Of a stretch of 64,000 nt of DNA, positions 1 through 8,447 are shown in pieces (position 1 is the first letter of the stretch; the number at the start of each line of letters is the position of its first letter). The notes beneath the pieces were generated by a model. It saw nothing but the letters and a program-made list of their open reading frames with translations. It searched no databases and was not told where the DNA came from. The stretch is from Prochlorococcus sp. AG-363-J23 (GTDB taxonomy: Bacteria; Cyanobacteriota; Cyanobacteriia; PCC-6307; Cyanobiaceae): contig QCFN01000004.1 in the NCBI GenBank assembly GCA_003280245.1, forward strand, positions 18,491-82,490, given 5' to 3'. A program made the position numbers and the translations under genes.

Positions 1-7
1 TATCAAC

Positions 8-427
8 TTACTCACGAAACTTACAAAGTTGATCTAATGAAGGCCGACCAGTAAAAGGTAATCGAAACTGTGCCCAAAGACCATATACATGATCAACCAA
101 AGGTCCTATTAAAGGCCAGGTTGTTGGAGCATAAATCCAACCTAATCCAACCAACCGATATGCTTCTCGAAAGACACTCACACCCGTGAGAATCTCACCA
201 TAAGAATTTATTGCATGAATTCTCCCCATCGCCTCTCTATAACTAATCCCACTAAAAAGCTCTGGTTTATAGCCAGTAGAATCAATATCGACAAATTCAA
301 TGCTATTCAAACGATCTCTAGAAAGCAGAAAAGCTACCTCTCTTTGACAGAAAGGGCATCCCCCATCAAATAGCAAAGTAAACTTTGCTTCTGAGCCAAT
401 TACCAAAGCTCTTAAGCTCCAGAACAA
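8..427 (-). CDS. DCC-family thiol-disulfide oxidoreductase-like protein (DUF393)
   Basis: A 139-residue protein with the family signature DGGCPFC at residues 21-27, giving a CxxC pair (Cys24, Cys27) directly after a beta strand, as in the thioredoxin-like DCC/DUF393 family. Members are presumed thiol-disulfide oxidoreductases; no substrate is established. The downstream half (IxxIxxYGEILTGVSVFREAYRL) fits the family. The start is a TTG at 427 because a TAG lies just upstream in frame and no ATG is available before the motif; a few N-terminal residues are therefore uncertain. It stands alone next to a decayed OsmC gene, which is also a thiol-redox type family. Confidence 0.85.
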   Translation of the reverse strand: MFWSLRALVIGSEAKFTLLFDGGCPFCQREVAFLLSRDRLNSIEFVDIDSTGYKPELFSGISYREAMGRIHAINSYGEILTGVSVFREAYRLVGLGWIYAPTTWPLIGPLVDHVYGLWAQFRLPFTGRPSLDQLCKFRE

Positions 428-473
428 ATTCAGCTAACCTTACCTCAACCCAACCAAGTCACTTAAAACAGCA

Positions 474-851
474 TTAGGAATCATTCAAACTTCTCAAAAC
501 AGGACAGTCCTTAGTAGCTTTTCTAAGAACCTTTAATTGATAAGCTTTTAAATCAGCTTGCATCTCTATTTGACGCAACAAAGATTCGACTTCTCGAGGC
601 CACTTTGTTGTCATTTTCTTATCAATTTTGAGTATTATTTCACCTAATTTCCATCCTTTTTGCTTGGCAATAATTCGCATCACTGTAAGAAAACAAGTTC
701 CCAAGCCTTAGCTAGAAGTTCAGTAGGGCAAAGTTTTCGCCTTGACCAGCATGATCAACAGGTGCATCAGTCTTAATCTTTGCACCAGAAAGCTCATGCT
801 GAGCTTCTGAATGCAAGTCTCCTAGATACCGATAAACAATCTTATTTACAC
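474..851 (-). pseudogene. OsmC-family peroxidase-like gene, frameshifted
   Basis: Three reading frames must be joined to rebuild an OsmC/Ohr-type protein. The N-terminal part (about 851-735) reads VYRYLGDLHSEAQHELSGAK then IKTDAPVDHAGQGENF, the typical OsmC opening. The next frame gives PTELLAKA (about 733-710), and the third gives LGTCFLTVMRIIAKQKGW and the family-typical ending KDCPVLRSL down to 474. At least two single-base indels separate these parts, near 735 and near 711. The open 76-residue piece at 474-704 keeps only one of the two expected redox cysteines plus the CPV ending. OsmC proteins reduce organic hydroperoxides; this copy should be inactive unless the indels are sequencing errors. 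Confidence 0.75.
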
Positions 852-1010
852 TTCGTAAAGCTTACAGGAAGATTTTGTAGGACTAAGTTTACATTCATGT
901 TCCCAAAATTCACTCAGCTTTTTATTCGTTAACTTGCAAGACAAGTCATGAATATGTTCAGTATCCTTGACTGGATGAACAACAATAGAAAAAGGAGTTC
1001 TTAGTTTCAT
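846..1010 (-). CDS. small hypothetical protein (54 aa)
   Basis: ATG at 1010 is preceded by a strong Shine-Dalgarno AGGAGG (1013-1018 on the complement), which makes this short frame credible. The product begins MKLRTPFSIV and ends with CKLYEV; it is charged, has three cysteines, and shows no signal peptide or membrane segment. It runs just into the upstream end of the OsmC pseudogene on the same strand. I do not recognise a named family. Confidence 0.6.
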   Translation of the reverse strand: MKLRTPFSIVVHPVKDTEHIHDLSCKLTNKKLSEFWEHECKLSPTKSSCKLYEV

Positions 1011-1296
1011 AATCCTCCTGTCCGATTAATTTATATATACCATATTCAAGCGAGTTGGATATATGGCTTTTACGAAATTATTTAAACTGCACAGTTATCT
1101 CTCCCTAAGCATTTCAAACCGAATAATGAAAGAGATCAATTACTAGAAATAAATGGCAGCTAGTTCAGCAGCTTCATGGAGTGGGGCTGACGAGAGACTT
1201 GAATAAATCAGCGACTCCCTCATAAGCAGCTTTCGGCAACTTTCATATTCACATTAGTAGCCAAAGCATACTTAAAGCATTAAAAAGAACTAAGAG

Positions 1297-1473
1297 ATGC
1301 CAACTGATACCTACATGGGATTCCCTCACTGTGCTTTGTGCATAGCCCTAGCATTTCTATCAGCTATGTTGGTTAGCACAAGAGCCCTCATGAGCTGGGC
1401 TCTAATCTTAGAAACAAAAAAAGCAATCTCAGCGAAATCTGTTCACCTAAATCGCTTAATAAGAATACATTAA
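1297..1473 (+). CDS. possible small membrane protein (58 aa)
   Basis: An ATG frame encoding one long hydrophobic stretch (residues 8-38, around HCALCIALAFLSAMLVS) followed by a basic tail ending NRLIRIH. The ribosome site is weak (AAGAG at -4). The surrounding 1020-1296 and 1474-1687 contain nothing else coding that I can see. It may be real or a chance frame. Confidence 0.3.
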   Translation: MPTDTYMGFPHCALCIALAFLSAMLVSTRALMSWALILETKKAISAKSVHLNRLIRIH

Positions 1474-1687
1474 CTAACAGTTTAAAATTCATTAAATAAT
1501 ATGAACCATATTAATAGATGGCGCAACCATGCCCAAATATGCTGAGAAGGTAATCGTTCTCATTCGAACACCTTCGAATATTTAATTTAATAATATAATT
1601 TATTCACTTTATTCACTAGAAATCAAAGAATTTAAATCCTATTTCTAACAAGATTTCTATTGCATTTAGATAATAAATATATACCCA
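1474..1687. other. AT-rich intergenic spacer
   Basis: Very AT-rich sequence downstream of the SDR gene. No ORF, tRNA or clear terminator was seen. Confidence 0.6.
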
Positions 1688-2632
1688 TTATTTTTTACTC
1701 AAAAGTGCTTTCCCTTGACTTATATCAACAACATCTCCTATGAGTTTCTCGCTCACTGCCCACAATCGCTCTCTTTGTTCTGCTTTTAAAGCTAATGGGG
1801 CTATTCTACAAAGCTTAGGATAGCCTCTGAAATTAAACCTAGGTCCATACTGCTCCCCTCCTTTAGCATTTGTACCAGTTGCTGCAAACAATTGAGGCAA
1901 AGAGCCCATTTGGGAACTTTGAAAAATAGGGTCCATTAATCTGTAAGCTGCAGCCTCTTGCCAAGATCCATTAGCCTTTACAGACGTACGCTGTAAATTT
2001 GTTCGAGCTAATCCTGGATGAGCTGAAAGAGAAGCGATACCTAAATTTGACCGCCTTAATTTATAATTCAATTCTAAAGCAAACATTACATTTGCTAATT
2101 TACTTTGGGAATAAGATGCCCAACGATCATATTTTTGCTCCCCTTGGAGATCATCCCAATTAATTGTGCCCATATATTGGGCACCAGAGGTAACTGTTAC
2201 AACCCGTGTCCCAGGTTGTTCAACGAGCAGCGGTAATAGCTTAAGAGTTAAAGCCATATGGCTAAGGTGATTAACTGCAAATTGGAGTTCAAAGCCTTGT
2301 TTGCTAGATGTACGAGGAGGCGCCATAACACCAGCATTATTAATCAATAAATCCAATTTTTTATATTTAATATTCAACAGATTTATAGCTTCATCGACTT
2401 CTTTTAGATCGGAAAGATCTATTTTTGAAACTTCAATATTTCTACAATTAGTCTCATTTAGAAGTTTCAGTTTTGCTTGCTCAGCTTTTTCTAAGGACCG
2501 GCAACCAAGAATTACTGTTGCACCCTTTTCAAGCAACGCTTTTGCTGTATCAAAACCTAAACCACTATTTGCACCACTAATAAAGGCTATTCGACCTTCT
2601 TGCCTAGGTATTGACTCACTAGACCAAACCAT
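1688..2632 (-). CDS. short-chain dehydrogenase/reductase (retinol dehydrogenase / light-dependent POR-like)
   Basis: A complete 314-residue classical-type SDR. The cofactor site SGANSGLG is at residues 19-26, the NNAG motif at 98-101, and the catalytic set is Asn121, Ser149, Tyr174 and Lys178 (YSQSK). The long C-terminal part and the CRS motif after beta-2 (NADP preference) match the retinol dehydrogenase / protochlorophyllide oxidoreductase-like branch often annotated in marine cyanobacteria. Substrate is unknown. ATG at 2632; monocistronic. Confidence 0.9.
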   Translation of the reverse strand: MVWSSESIPRQEGRIAFISGANSGLGFDTAKALLEKGATVILGCRSLEKAEQAKLKLLNETNCRNIEVSKIDLSDLKEVDEAINLLNIKYKKLDLLINNAGVMAPPRTSSKQGFELQFAVNHLSHMALTLKLLPLLVEQPGTRVVTVTSGAQYMGTINWDDLQGEQKYDRWASYSQSKLANVMFALELNYKLRRSNLGIASLSAHPGLARTNLQRTSVKANGSWQEAAAYRLMDPIFQSSQMGSLPQLFAATGTNAKGGEQYGPRFNFRGYPKLCRIAPLALKAEQRERLWAVSEKLIGDVVDISQGKALLSKK

Positions 2633-3254
2633 TGACTTATATTGAGAAAGTTTACATACTAAACAACTTCATTCATGGATTGTGAAAATGACCAGGCAAA
2701 GACTCACAAGACTAGACATAGCAGGAAATAAAAAGGACTATTTATCCAAATATAATTCTGATACTTAATCGATAGGAAAAATTAAGAACAAACCTTTTAT
2801 CCAAAATCAATTACCTTTGTTAGTCACCTCTTTCTAAAAACGAAAGCGTCAATATTCAGATATAATAGAGCAAAGAATAAAAAGCCGAAACCTCATATTT
2901 AAGCTTATATCAATATCTATCTAGTTTAAATTTGCTAAAGTCATCTAGAGAAACGAGATCAACCTACAAATCAATCCCAAAGAGTCAGTCTAAATATAAA
3001 CTAGAAACACTTATACGAATAAAAAAAAGAATCATGTACAATACTTTACTCAATAAAGTATATTTATGCAGAATATCTCTATGGATATTTTTTAATTCAT
3101 TATCAGAACAACCCCAGCAATCAAAGGGGATCTTGAAGCCTATTCATGCAGCCAGAGGCAAATACGGCAAGCCGAACCGTCACACTCCGTAATATATTTG
3201 TTATAGTTCTTAACAGCTCGATTATGAGCGTTTTTTAGATTTCCTTTTCCTCCA
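2633..3254. other. intergenic region upstream of the hli gene
   Basis: About 620 bases with only an implausible 86-residue frame (2932-3192, non-ATG start, low-complexity composition). A weak hairpin GCTC/GAGC (3216-3229) followed by six T residues lies 17 bases before the hli start and may be a small terminator or leader structure. Confidence 0.5.
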
Positions 3255-3395
3255 ATGCAAAACACTCCAATCCTTGATGCCATTGCCAATCCCCGTCTTG
3301 CTGAGCGTATAAACGGATGGGCTGCAATGATGGGATTTTGGGCTTTAGTAGGCGCATACGTCTCAACAGGTCAAGTAATTCCCGGAATTGTCTAA
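3255..3395 (+). CDS. high-light-inducible protein (Hli/HLIP, one-helix LHC-like)
   Basis: A 46-residue protein with the chlorophyll-binding helix signature ERINGWAAMMGFWALVGAY: the conserved Glu, Arg, Asn and Gly of the ELIP/HLIP motif are all present, followed by the usual short tail ending VIPGIV. Hli proteins sit in the thylakoid membrane and protect photosystem assembly and pigments under stress. ATG at 3255 with TTCCTCC upstream, so the ribosome site is poor. It starts a run of tiny genes on the same strand up to 4369. Confidence 0.88.
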   Translation: MQNTPILDAIANPRLAERINGWAAMMGFWALVGAYVSTGQVIPGIV

Positions 3396-3497
3396 ATATT
3401 TTTAGTTCTATGGAATTAAACCCTTTCAAACCTTTCAAACAATTTTTCCAGGGGATCTATAAAGAGCCTCTCAATACTCTTCTTAAAAAATCAAATC

Positions 3498-3671
3498 ATG
3501 GGAATTGGTAAATTATTTCTTACATCCATATCAAGTGGGATTGTCACTCAAGAAGAATTGACATGGGTCGCTACTAGTCAATTGAGCTTCTCCAGGTGTG
3601 AACAAGCCACAGCGTTAAGGCTGGGTCAACTAATTGATTCAGGGCAGATCCATCTTGGATGCAGGCTTTGA
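3498..3671 (+). CDS. small conserved cyanobacterial hypothetical protein (57 aa)
   Basis: ATG at 3498; the product starts MGIGKLFLTS and contains VTQEELTWVATSQ and a C-terminal ATALRLGQLIDSGQI then LGCRL. The composition and the ending LGRLxDxGxIxLGCRL-like pattern resemble a short cyanobacterial protein of unknown role that I recognise only by general look. Soluble, mixed alpha. It lies 102 bases downstream of hli on the same strand. Confidence 0.7.
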   Translation: MGIGKLFLTSISSGIVTQEELTWVATSQLSFSRCEQATALRLGQLIDSGQIHLGCRL

Positions 3672-3714
3672 ATCAACTTCATAACCAAATTTAATTACTT
3701 GACCCTGATTTTTA

Positions 3715-3897
3715 ATGACCACATCAACTCTTATTCCCTATCAAAAAAACTATAGAAAAAGAGGATCCTCAAAGCCAGATAGATTGCTTATCGGTTCATT
3801 ACTTTCCTTTATTCTGATGGTTGAATTTCATTATCAATACCTTCACAATCCATCAGTACATATCTTCTTTCAAGCAAAAGGTATCTTCCTTTTTTGA
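3715..3897 (+). CDS. hypothetical protein (60 aa)
   Basis: ATG at 3715. A basic N-terminus (NYRKRGSSKPDR) is followed by one hydrophobic segment (LLIGSLLSFILMV). No family recognised. Collinear with the neighbouring tiny genes, but there is no strong ribosome site, so it could be spurious. Confidence 0.4.
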   Translation: MTTSTLIPYQKNYRKRGSSKPDRLLIGSLLSFILMVEFHYQYLHNPSVHIFFQAKGIFLF

Positions 3898-3953
3898 AGT
3901 AGTAAAGCCCTGAATAAATTAAAGGTCATTTTTATTTAAATTTTACAATCCAA

Positions 3954-4061
3954 ATGGCTAAACAAATTTCTTATGCACTGAATTCACCATTTCGAGAGCT
4001 GGTTGAATTTGCTTTCTACTGTGTCATTGGCTTAGCAGCTGGTTCGTTAGGTCTATTATGA
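3954..4061 (+). CDS. tiny membrane protein (35 aa)
   Basis: ATG at 3954; MAKQISYALNSPFRELVEFA precedes one hydrophobic helix (FYCVIGLAAGSLGLL). The amphipathic N-terminus followed by a single span resembles small thylakoid or NDH-associated subunits in overall design, but I cannot assign it. Its stop codon overlaps the next start (ATGA), suggesting translational coupling. Confidence 0.55.
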   Translation: MAKQISYALNSPFRELVEFAFYCVIGLAAGSLGLL

Positions 4062-4138
4062 ATTTCTCTTCAATTATTTTTCTCGTTTCATGGTCTGCTT
4101 TGCTCTACATTGGGGCTTTTCTACGTAGAAGCTTATAA
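4058..4138 (+). CDS. tiny membrane protein (26 aa)
   Basis: ATG at 4058 overlaps the TGA of the preceding gene by four bases. The product is essentially one transmembrane helix (FSSIIFLVSWSALLYIGAFL) with a basic end RRSL. The coupling is the main argument that it is translated. Confidence 0.45.
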   Translation: MNFSSIIFLVSWSALLYIGAFLRRSL

Positions 4139-4264
4139 AAAAGCAGCTCAACCAACTAGTTATGATTAATCCAGCAACCTGACAACACCTACCTTCAATT
4201 CTTCTATTTATCTCTAGGTCTTTAGGAGAACTTCAAACTTCTGCAGACAACATTTCAATATTCA

Positions 4265-4369
4265 ATGCAATCCTTTGGTATTATTTATCCATTGGCAATT
4301 ATTTTTAGCCTTTAACTTCTTACGCGCAATGCTGATGGCGACGACGATCAAGACGGGCAAAATGATTAA
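4265..4369 (+). pseudogene. small membrane protein gene with in-frame TAA
   Basis: From ATG at 4265 the frame reads MQSFGIIYPLAIIFSL, then TAA at 4313-4315, then continues in the same frame LLTRNADGDDDQDGQND to a second TAA at 4367. A hydrophobic helix followed by a strongly acidic DGDDDQDG tail in one uninterrupted phase looks like one 34-residue protein broken by a nonsense codon. Confidence 0.5.
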
Positions 4370-4671
4370 CAAAAATTAGTGTAAAGCATCTTATTCTCTC
4401 AATCAAAACTATTTATGCGCAACTAATAATTAAATCTAGCTTAAACTCTCGGTCAACAAATATTTTACAATATAGTCATCTTTGCTTTTATTCAAATATC
4501 ATTCCATTAAAACTAAAAGTTACTATTTAATAATACATGAATTCTATACACTTACACCTATAATTTGCTCATATATTCCTATAACTCAAATATAGATTGT
4601 AATTTAAACCTTAAAAATCAAGTTATAATCTTTTATTTGTAGGCAAAATAATGAAACATGAAGTGAATAGA
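4370..4671. other. AT-rich intergenic spacer
   Basis: Roughly 300 bases of very AT-rich DNA between converging genes. No ORF or RNA gene seen. Confidence 0.6.
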
Positions 4672-5058
4672 TTACCTGGGGTCTGATGGCTTTGTATTAC
4701 ATTCATACTCAACAATTTCTCCCCTTGGCATACGCTGAGAAAACCTTGGACTTTCTTCATGCAATCCTTTCTCGTTATCCCAAAGACTCCATAGCCATTT
4801 TCTATCAGTAAAACTTATATCTCCTTTTTTCAATGAAACTGGCAACATTAAACTGATATCTTTCCAGTCAAGTATGACAACAGCCCCTTGGTCGACTTTC
4901 TCTAGGTCTGTAACAACTGAAAAATCGCCATTCAAATTATTTCTTATAGTCATTTTAAGCTCTGCGCCATCACAATAAAAAGTAGATGGAGGCGTTATAA
5001 CCAAGAAAAAACTTAGCAAGAAAGAAAACATGTGCATAATTTTATTTTCAAACAACAC
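4672..5058 (-). CDS. hypothetical secreted protein
   Basis: 128 residues. A hydrophobic N-terminus (MHMFSFLLSFFLVITPPSTF, best start at the internal Met of residue 8 or 10) is a likely signal peptide; the mature part is beta-rich (LKMTIRNNLNGDFSVVTDLE, GAVVILDWKDISLMLPVSL) and ends with one Cys (YECNT). It overlaps the next upstream gene by 11 bases if the first ATG is used. No family recognised. Confidence 0.6.
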   Translation of the reverse strand: MLFENKIMHMFSFLLSFFLVITPPSTFYCDGAELKMTIRNNLNGDFSVVTDLEKVDQGAVVILDWKDISLMLPVSLKKGDISFTDRKWLWSLWDNEKGLHEESPRFSQRMPRGEIVEYECNTKPSDPR

Positions 5059-5251
5059 CTAGTTTCATCGCAGTCTTAACTTTATCTACAAGCAAATCAT
5101 CCAGATCATTATCCGTCTGTCCTGCTAACCATTCCAGAGACTGAATAAGAAATATTTTCATTTGCTTTCGAAAAAGCTTTTTCACCATTACTAAAAGCAT
5201 GGGCTTTAGCAATAAAAACAAGAAGCCTGTCATGAGAAGAACCTGAAGCAA
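5048..5251 (-). CDS. hypothetical membrane-anchored protein (67 aa)
   Basis: An N-terminal hydrophobic segment (residues 1-22) is followed by a basic stretch and an acidic amphipathic end (LAGQTDNDLDDLLVDKVKTA). The layout resembles small holin-like or membrane-anchor proteins, but no assignment is made. Same strand as its neighbours 4672-5058 and 5290-5535. Confidence 0.5.
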   Translation of the reverse strand: MLQVLLMTGFLFLLLKPMLLVMVKKLFRKQMKIFLIQSLEWLAGQTDNDLDDLLVDKVKTAMKLGVV

Positions 5252-5289
5252 TAAATAGAAGATTAAACTGATTTTGATAGATGCAAAGC

Positions 5290-5535
5290 CTATGAATAAA
5301 AAAGAATAACCAATCCTCTACTTAAAAAATGTAACTCTATTTCCTCCTTAGCGAGGTCCAACCCAATTTCTAATCCCTCATCAATTGCTTTCTTATTCAA
5401 ATTCTCAGGATTAGAATTATCGGTCTCTTGACTCAAGGCTGCAATTCCAATAGGTGTTGCATACCACTGAAAATACTTTGTATGACCTATGGGAGGATCT
5501 AACAAGGAATCCTCAAGCAACCCCTGAATAGACAT
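5290..5535 (-). CDS. hypothetical protein (81 aa)
   Basis: ATG at 5535. Soluble, acidic, with the segment KKAIDEGLEIGLDLAKEEIE. That segment echoes DAIDKAIEVGLDLDGSKI in the protein at 8448-8798, so the two may be distantly related. No known family. Confidence 0.5.
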   Translation of the reverse strand: MSIQGLLEDSLLDPPIGHTKYFQWYATPIGIAALSQETDNSNPENLNKKAIDEGLEIGLDLAKEEIELHFLSRGLVILFYS

Positions 5536-5653
5536 TAATAAAAATTTTAAACCTAAAACCTCTCACATAAAGTACCGCAGGTAAATAAGATTTCATAAAG
5601 CAAACTAACAATCAGCAATAGGCTAAAAATCATTGATTACTCAAAATTCATGG

Positions 5654-5667
5654 AGGTATTAATACCT
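5654..5667. repeat. 14-bp perfect palindrome AGGTATTAATACCT
   Basis: A perfect palindrome 112 bases before the YjbQ-family gene in an otherwise empty spacer. It could be a dimeric regulator site or chance. Confidence 0.3.
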
Positions 5668-5778
5668 ACTTCCATCAGGCGATACTATTATAGAAAAGCC
5701 ATCATCAGCCATTCTGAATTATGCTTCCAGTTAATTTGCTTAATTTTCATTCTTAAAAATACTGAGTAAATATTAATT

Positions 5779-6207
5779 ATGCTTACAGAAACTATTAGTA
5801 TTCAAACCAATTCGTCATTTGCTTGTCATTCTATCACCGAACGAATTCAAAGTTTTATAGATACATCTCAACAGCTAGAAGGTGTTGTTTGTGCTTCTAG
5901 CAAACATACAACAACAGCCTTGATCGTCAATGAAATGGAAGAGAGATTGATAATGGACTTAGAAAAATGGTTAACGGAGTTAGCACCAAAACTTCAAGGC
6001 TATAAGCATGATGACTTATATCTGCGAGAAAATATTCCAGAAGATGAACCCAGAAATGCTCACTCGCACTTACAAGCAATCCTTCTAGGTAATTCCATAA
6101 GTGTTCCATTTAAAGATGGAAAAATTCAGCTGGGTAAATATCAAGATGTAATCCTTGTTGAATTGGATGGGCCAAAAGAACGAAACATTGTCATTAGTAT
6201 TCAATAA
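5779..6207 (+). CDS. YjbQ/UPF0047 family protein (secondary thiamine-phosphate synthase family)
   Basis: A complete 142-residue protein of the UPF0047/YjbQ fold. The hallmark HTTTALIVNE (residues 43-52) and the C-terminal GKYQDVILVELDGPKERNI pattern (usually GTWQ.I...E.DGPR.R) are present, together with the middle HDDLYLRENIPEDEPRNAHSH (metal-binding His region). Escherichia coli YjbQ can restore thiamine phosphate synthesis in vivo, but the physiological role is unclear. ATG at 5779. Confidence 0.9.
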   Translation: MLTETISIQTNSSFACHSITERIQSFIDTSQQLEGVVCASSKHTTTALIVNEMEERLIMDLEKWLTELAPKLQGYKHDDLYLRENIPEDEPRNAHSHLQAILLGNSISVPFKDGKIQLGKYQDVILVELDGPKERNIVISIQ

Positions 6208-6258
6208 TCAACTTCTAAGAACATTATTTAACCTGAATGAAGCCACTCAGAATAGTCT

Positions 6259-6768
6259 TCATCCATCCTTATAAAAGGCTAATGCTGCAAAACCACAAAA
6301 ATGACCAATCCTACTAACACCTGCAGGAGAGAACGCCGGTATCAATGCAAATAATGCATTTCCATATAACCAAAGAGATAGACCTGAAAGCAATATTGCA
6401 AAAAGACTTTTTTCAAGAAACCCAATCAGAACCAAATACCCAAGAATTCCGAATACCACGCCGGATAGTCCATGAGTAGCTGAAGGCGAAAACAATGCTA
6501 TTGGAATTTGCATAAGTAAAACTGCTATCCATATTGCTATGTATTCTCGTAGACCTTTACTCAACACCAACCAGCTAATTGGAATAAAAATGACGGTATT
6601 AGAAAAAAAATGTGCAAACCCACTATGGCTAAAAGGTGCGCCCAAGAGGTTCCACAAAGCTAATCCCTGCCCAATCGGCAAATTCCATGAACCACCAAAA
6701 AACAATTGATCACAAAATTCTTGAAGTCAAGAGATTCCTATTAATAACAATGGAAGATACAACCTCAT
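6259..6768 (-). pseudogene. rhomboid-family membrane protease gene with an early in-frame TGA
   Basis: Downstream of 6705 an open frame encodes 148 residues with several membrane spans, the rhomboid nucleophile motif HGLSGVVFG, the N-terminal FSHSGFAHFFSN segment and a C-terminal IGHFCGF that supplies the catalytic His. Upstream, from ATG at 6768, the same frame reads MRLYLPLLLIGIS, then TGA (6727-6729), then LQEFCDQLFFGG continuing into the intact part. The TGA sits where a tryptophan (TGG) would complete a first membrane helix. Either the gene is freshly inactivated or translation restarts at the TTG at 6705, which would lose the first segment. Rhomboids cleave within membranes; the substrate is unknown. 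Confidence 0.65.
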
Positions 6769-6867
6769 TGATTTCTCCAAAAACTTTCCCGTAAAGAGAT
6801 GTCTTTAAATAATGAAAAGTACATCACAACATGGCAGATGGACTAAGAGGTTATACAACAAGGCTGT

Positions 6868-8169
6868 ATGACTAACTCTGCATTGCATCCTCTACCAACT
6901 ACAGGGGCCTTAACTGGGATATTGGAAGCTCTTGCATTTTTCCGTGATCCTGCATTTGCAAAAAAGCGATTTGATCATCTTGGAAATGTTTTTGAGACAT
7001 CAATGCTTGGAAAGCCAATGGTATTCATTCAAGGAAGCAAAGCTATTACTGACCTTTTATCTCAACCAGAGGCGATTGAAGGATGGTGGCCAGAGAGTGT
7101 TCAAAAACTTTTAGGTAGTCATTCACTAGCGAATCGCAATGGAGCAGCTCATAAGGCACGCAGAAGAGTAGTAGCACAATTATTCTCATCTGCGGCCCTT
7201 AATCGCTACAGCCCTGGGATTATCAACTTAGTTAATGAGCTCTGCGAAGAGTTGAAAAGTGCAACAACGGCTATTCCTCTATCCAAGAAAATGCGGAATT
7301 TCGCATTTTCCGTGATCGCTACAACAGTCCTCGGGCTGGAAGGTGGTGATCGTGACAAGTTGTTTTCTGATTTCGAGATATGGACCAAAGCTCTCTTCTC
7401 AATTCCTATAGCCCTACCAGGTAGTGCCTTTGCTAACGCACTTAAAGCAAGAAAACGTCTACTTGAAAAACTTCAAAAAATTCTTACTCGGCCTATCAAA
7501 AATAAAGGTGGATTAGATTTACTTTCTGGAGGTCTTGATGAAGCAGGCATTCCTCTCACAGATGACGATCTAGCAGAGCAACTACTTCTACTTTTATTTG
7601 CTGGTTACGAAACAACAGCATCTGCTCTGAGTTGCTTAATGCAGGAATTACTTCTTAATCCACCATTAGAAGCATGGCTTCGTGAAGAGATCGATAACCT
7701 GATTTGGCCTCCAGCTCCTGAACAGGCAACTATCAGCTACGACCCTTCCAACGCTCCAAAACTCGAAGCAATTGTAAATGAGGTAATGCGACTAACACCA
7801 CCAGTAGGTGGTTTTTTTCGCCGCACCAAAAAATCCTTAATCATTGACGGAGTCATCGTGCCTAACAATCGTATTGTTCAAGTCGCATTAGCCTCCTCTA
7901 ATCGTCATGGCGTAGGCGACCTGGAAGTCTTTCGACCACAACGTCACCTAGATAAAAAATGTTCTTTAACACTAATGCCTTTCGGTGGAGGCGAACGTAT
8001 ATGCCTAGGTAAGTCCTTAGCTGAACTAGAGATCCGATTAATGATGGTTGGATTGTTTCGTAAATTGCAGTTTAGAGTTGTTCCCAATCAAGACTTCACC
8101 CTCCGACAACTTCCTAGCCCATCTCCCCGTGATGAGTTGTTAGTAAATGTAAAACTAGCAAAGGAATAA
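6868..8169 (+). CDS. cytochrome P450
   Basis: A complete 433-residue P450. The I-helix oxygen-binding motif AGYETTAS is at about 245-252, the K-helix ExxR is Glu305-Arg308 (NEVMRL), the meander follows (FRPQRH), and the heme loop FGGGERICLG is at 372-381 with Cys379 as the iron ligand. It has no membrane anchor, so it should be soluble. Its overall look is that of the cyanobacterial CYP120-like group, whose characterised member hydroxylates retinoids; the substrate here is not known. ATG at 6868; no redox partner gene adjacent. Confidence 0.93.
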   Translation: MTNSALHPLPTTGALTGILEALAFFRDPAFAKKRFDHLGNVFETSMLGKPMVFIQGSKAITDLLSQPEAIEGWWPESVQKLLGSHSLANRNGAAHKARRRVVAQLFSSAALNRYSPGIINLVNELCEELKSATTAIPLSKKMRNFAFSVIATTVLGLEGGDRDKLFSDFEIWTKALFSIPIALPGSAFANALKARKRLLEKLQKILTRPIKNKGGLDLLSGGLDEAGIPLTDDDLAEQLLLLLFAGYETTASALSCLMQELLLNPPLEAWLREEIDNLIWPPAPEQATISYDPSNAPKLEAIVNEVMRLTPPVGGFFRRTKKSLIIDGVIVPNNRIVQVALASSNRHGVGDLEVFRPQRHLDKKCSLTLMPFGGGERICLGKSLAELEIRLMMVGLFRKLQFRVVPNQDFTLRQLPSPSPRDELLVNVKLAKE

Positions 8170-8232
8170 GAGCAAGAAATAAATGAGCAATCTCAGCAAC
8201 ATCCCCTAACCTCAAAATAAAATCAACTAGTC

Positions 8233-8367
8233 ATGGCAAGAGTTAAGTTAAACCCTGAGAGCGAAGAAGTTGGGAAAACCTTCAAGAGAATTGTCATCTC
8301 CCTAACAATTTCCCTGAATACAATTGTCCTTGTCTGGTTCTTTTTCTTCTCAGGCGTGGTCAAATAA
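8233..8367 (+). CDS. small single-span membrane protein (44 aa)
   Basis: ATG at 8233. A charged N-terminus (MARVKLNPESEEVGKTFKR) is followed by one long hydrophobic helix (IVISLTISLNTIVLVWFFFF). The pattern looks conserved-protein-like rather than random. It is 63 bases after the P450 gene on the same strand and may be cotranscribed with it. Confidence 0.6.
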   Translation: MARVKLNPESEEVGKTFKRIVISLTISLNTIVLVWFFFFSGVVK

Positions 8368-8447
8368 ACCAGAAAATAAAACTCAAAGAGAATATTCAAA
8401 CTAAGTGATAAAAAGAAACCTTAATAAAAATTATGTCCTTGCATAAA

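Noticed and set aside
2932..3192. 86-residue frame upstream of hli
   Set aside because: Non-ATG start, low-complexity basic composition, no ribosome site.
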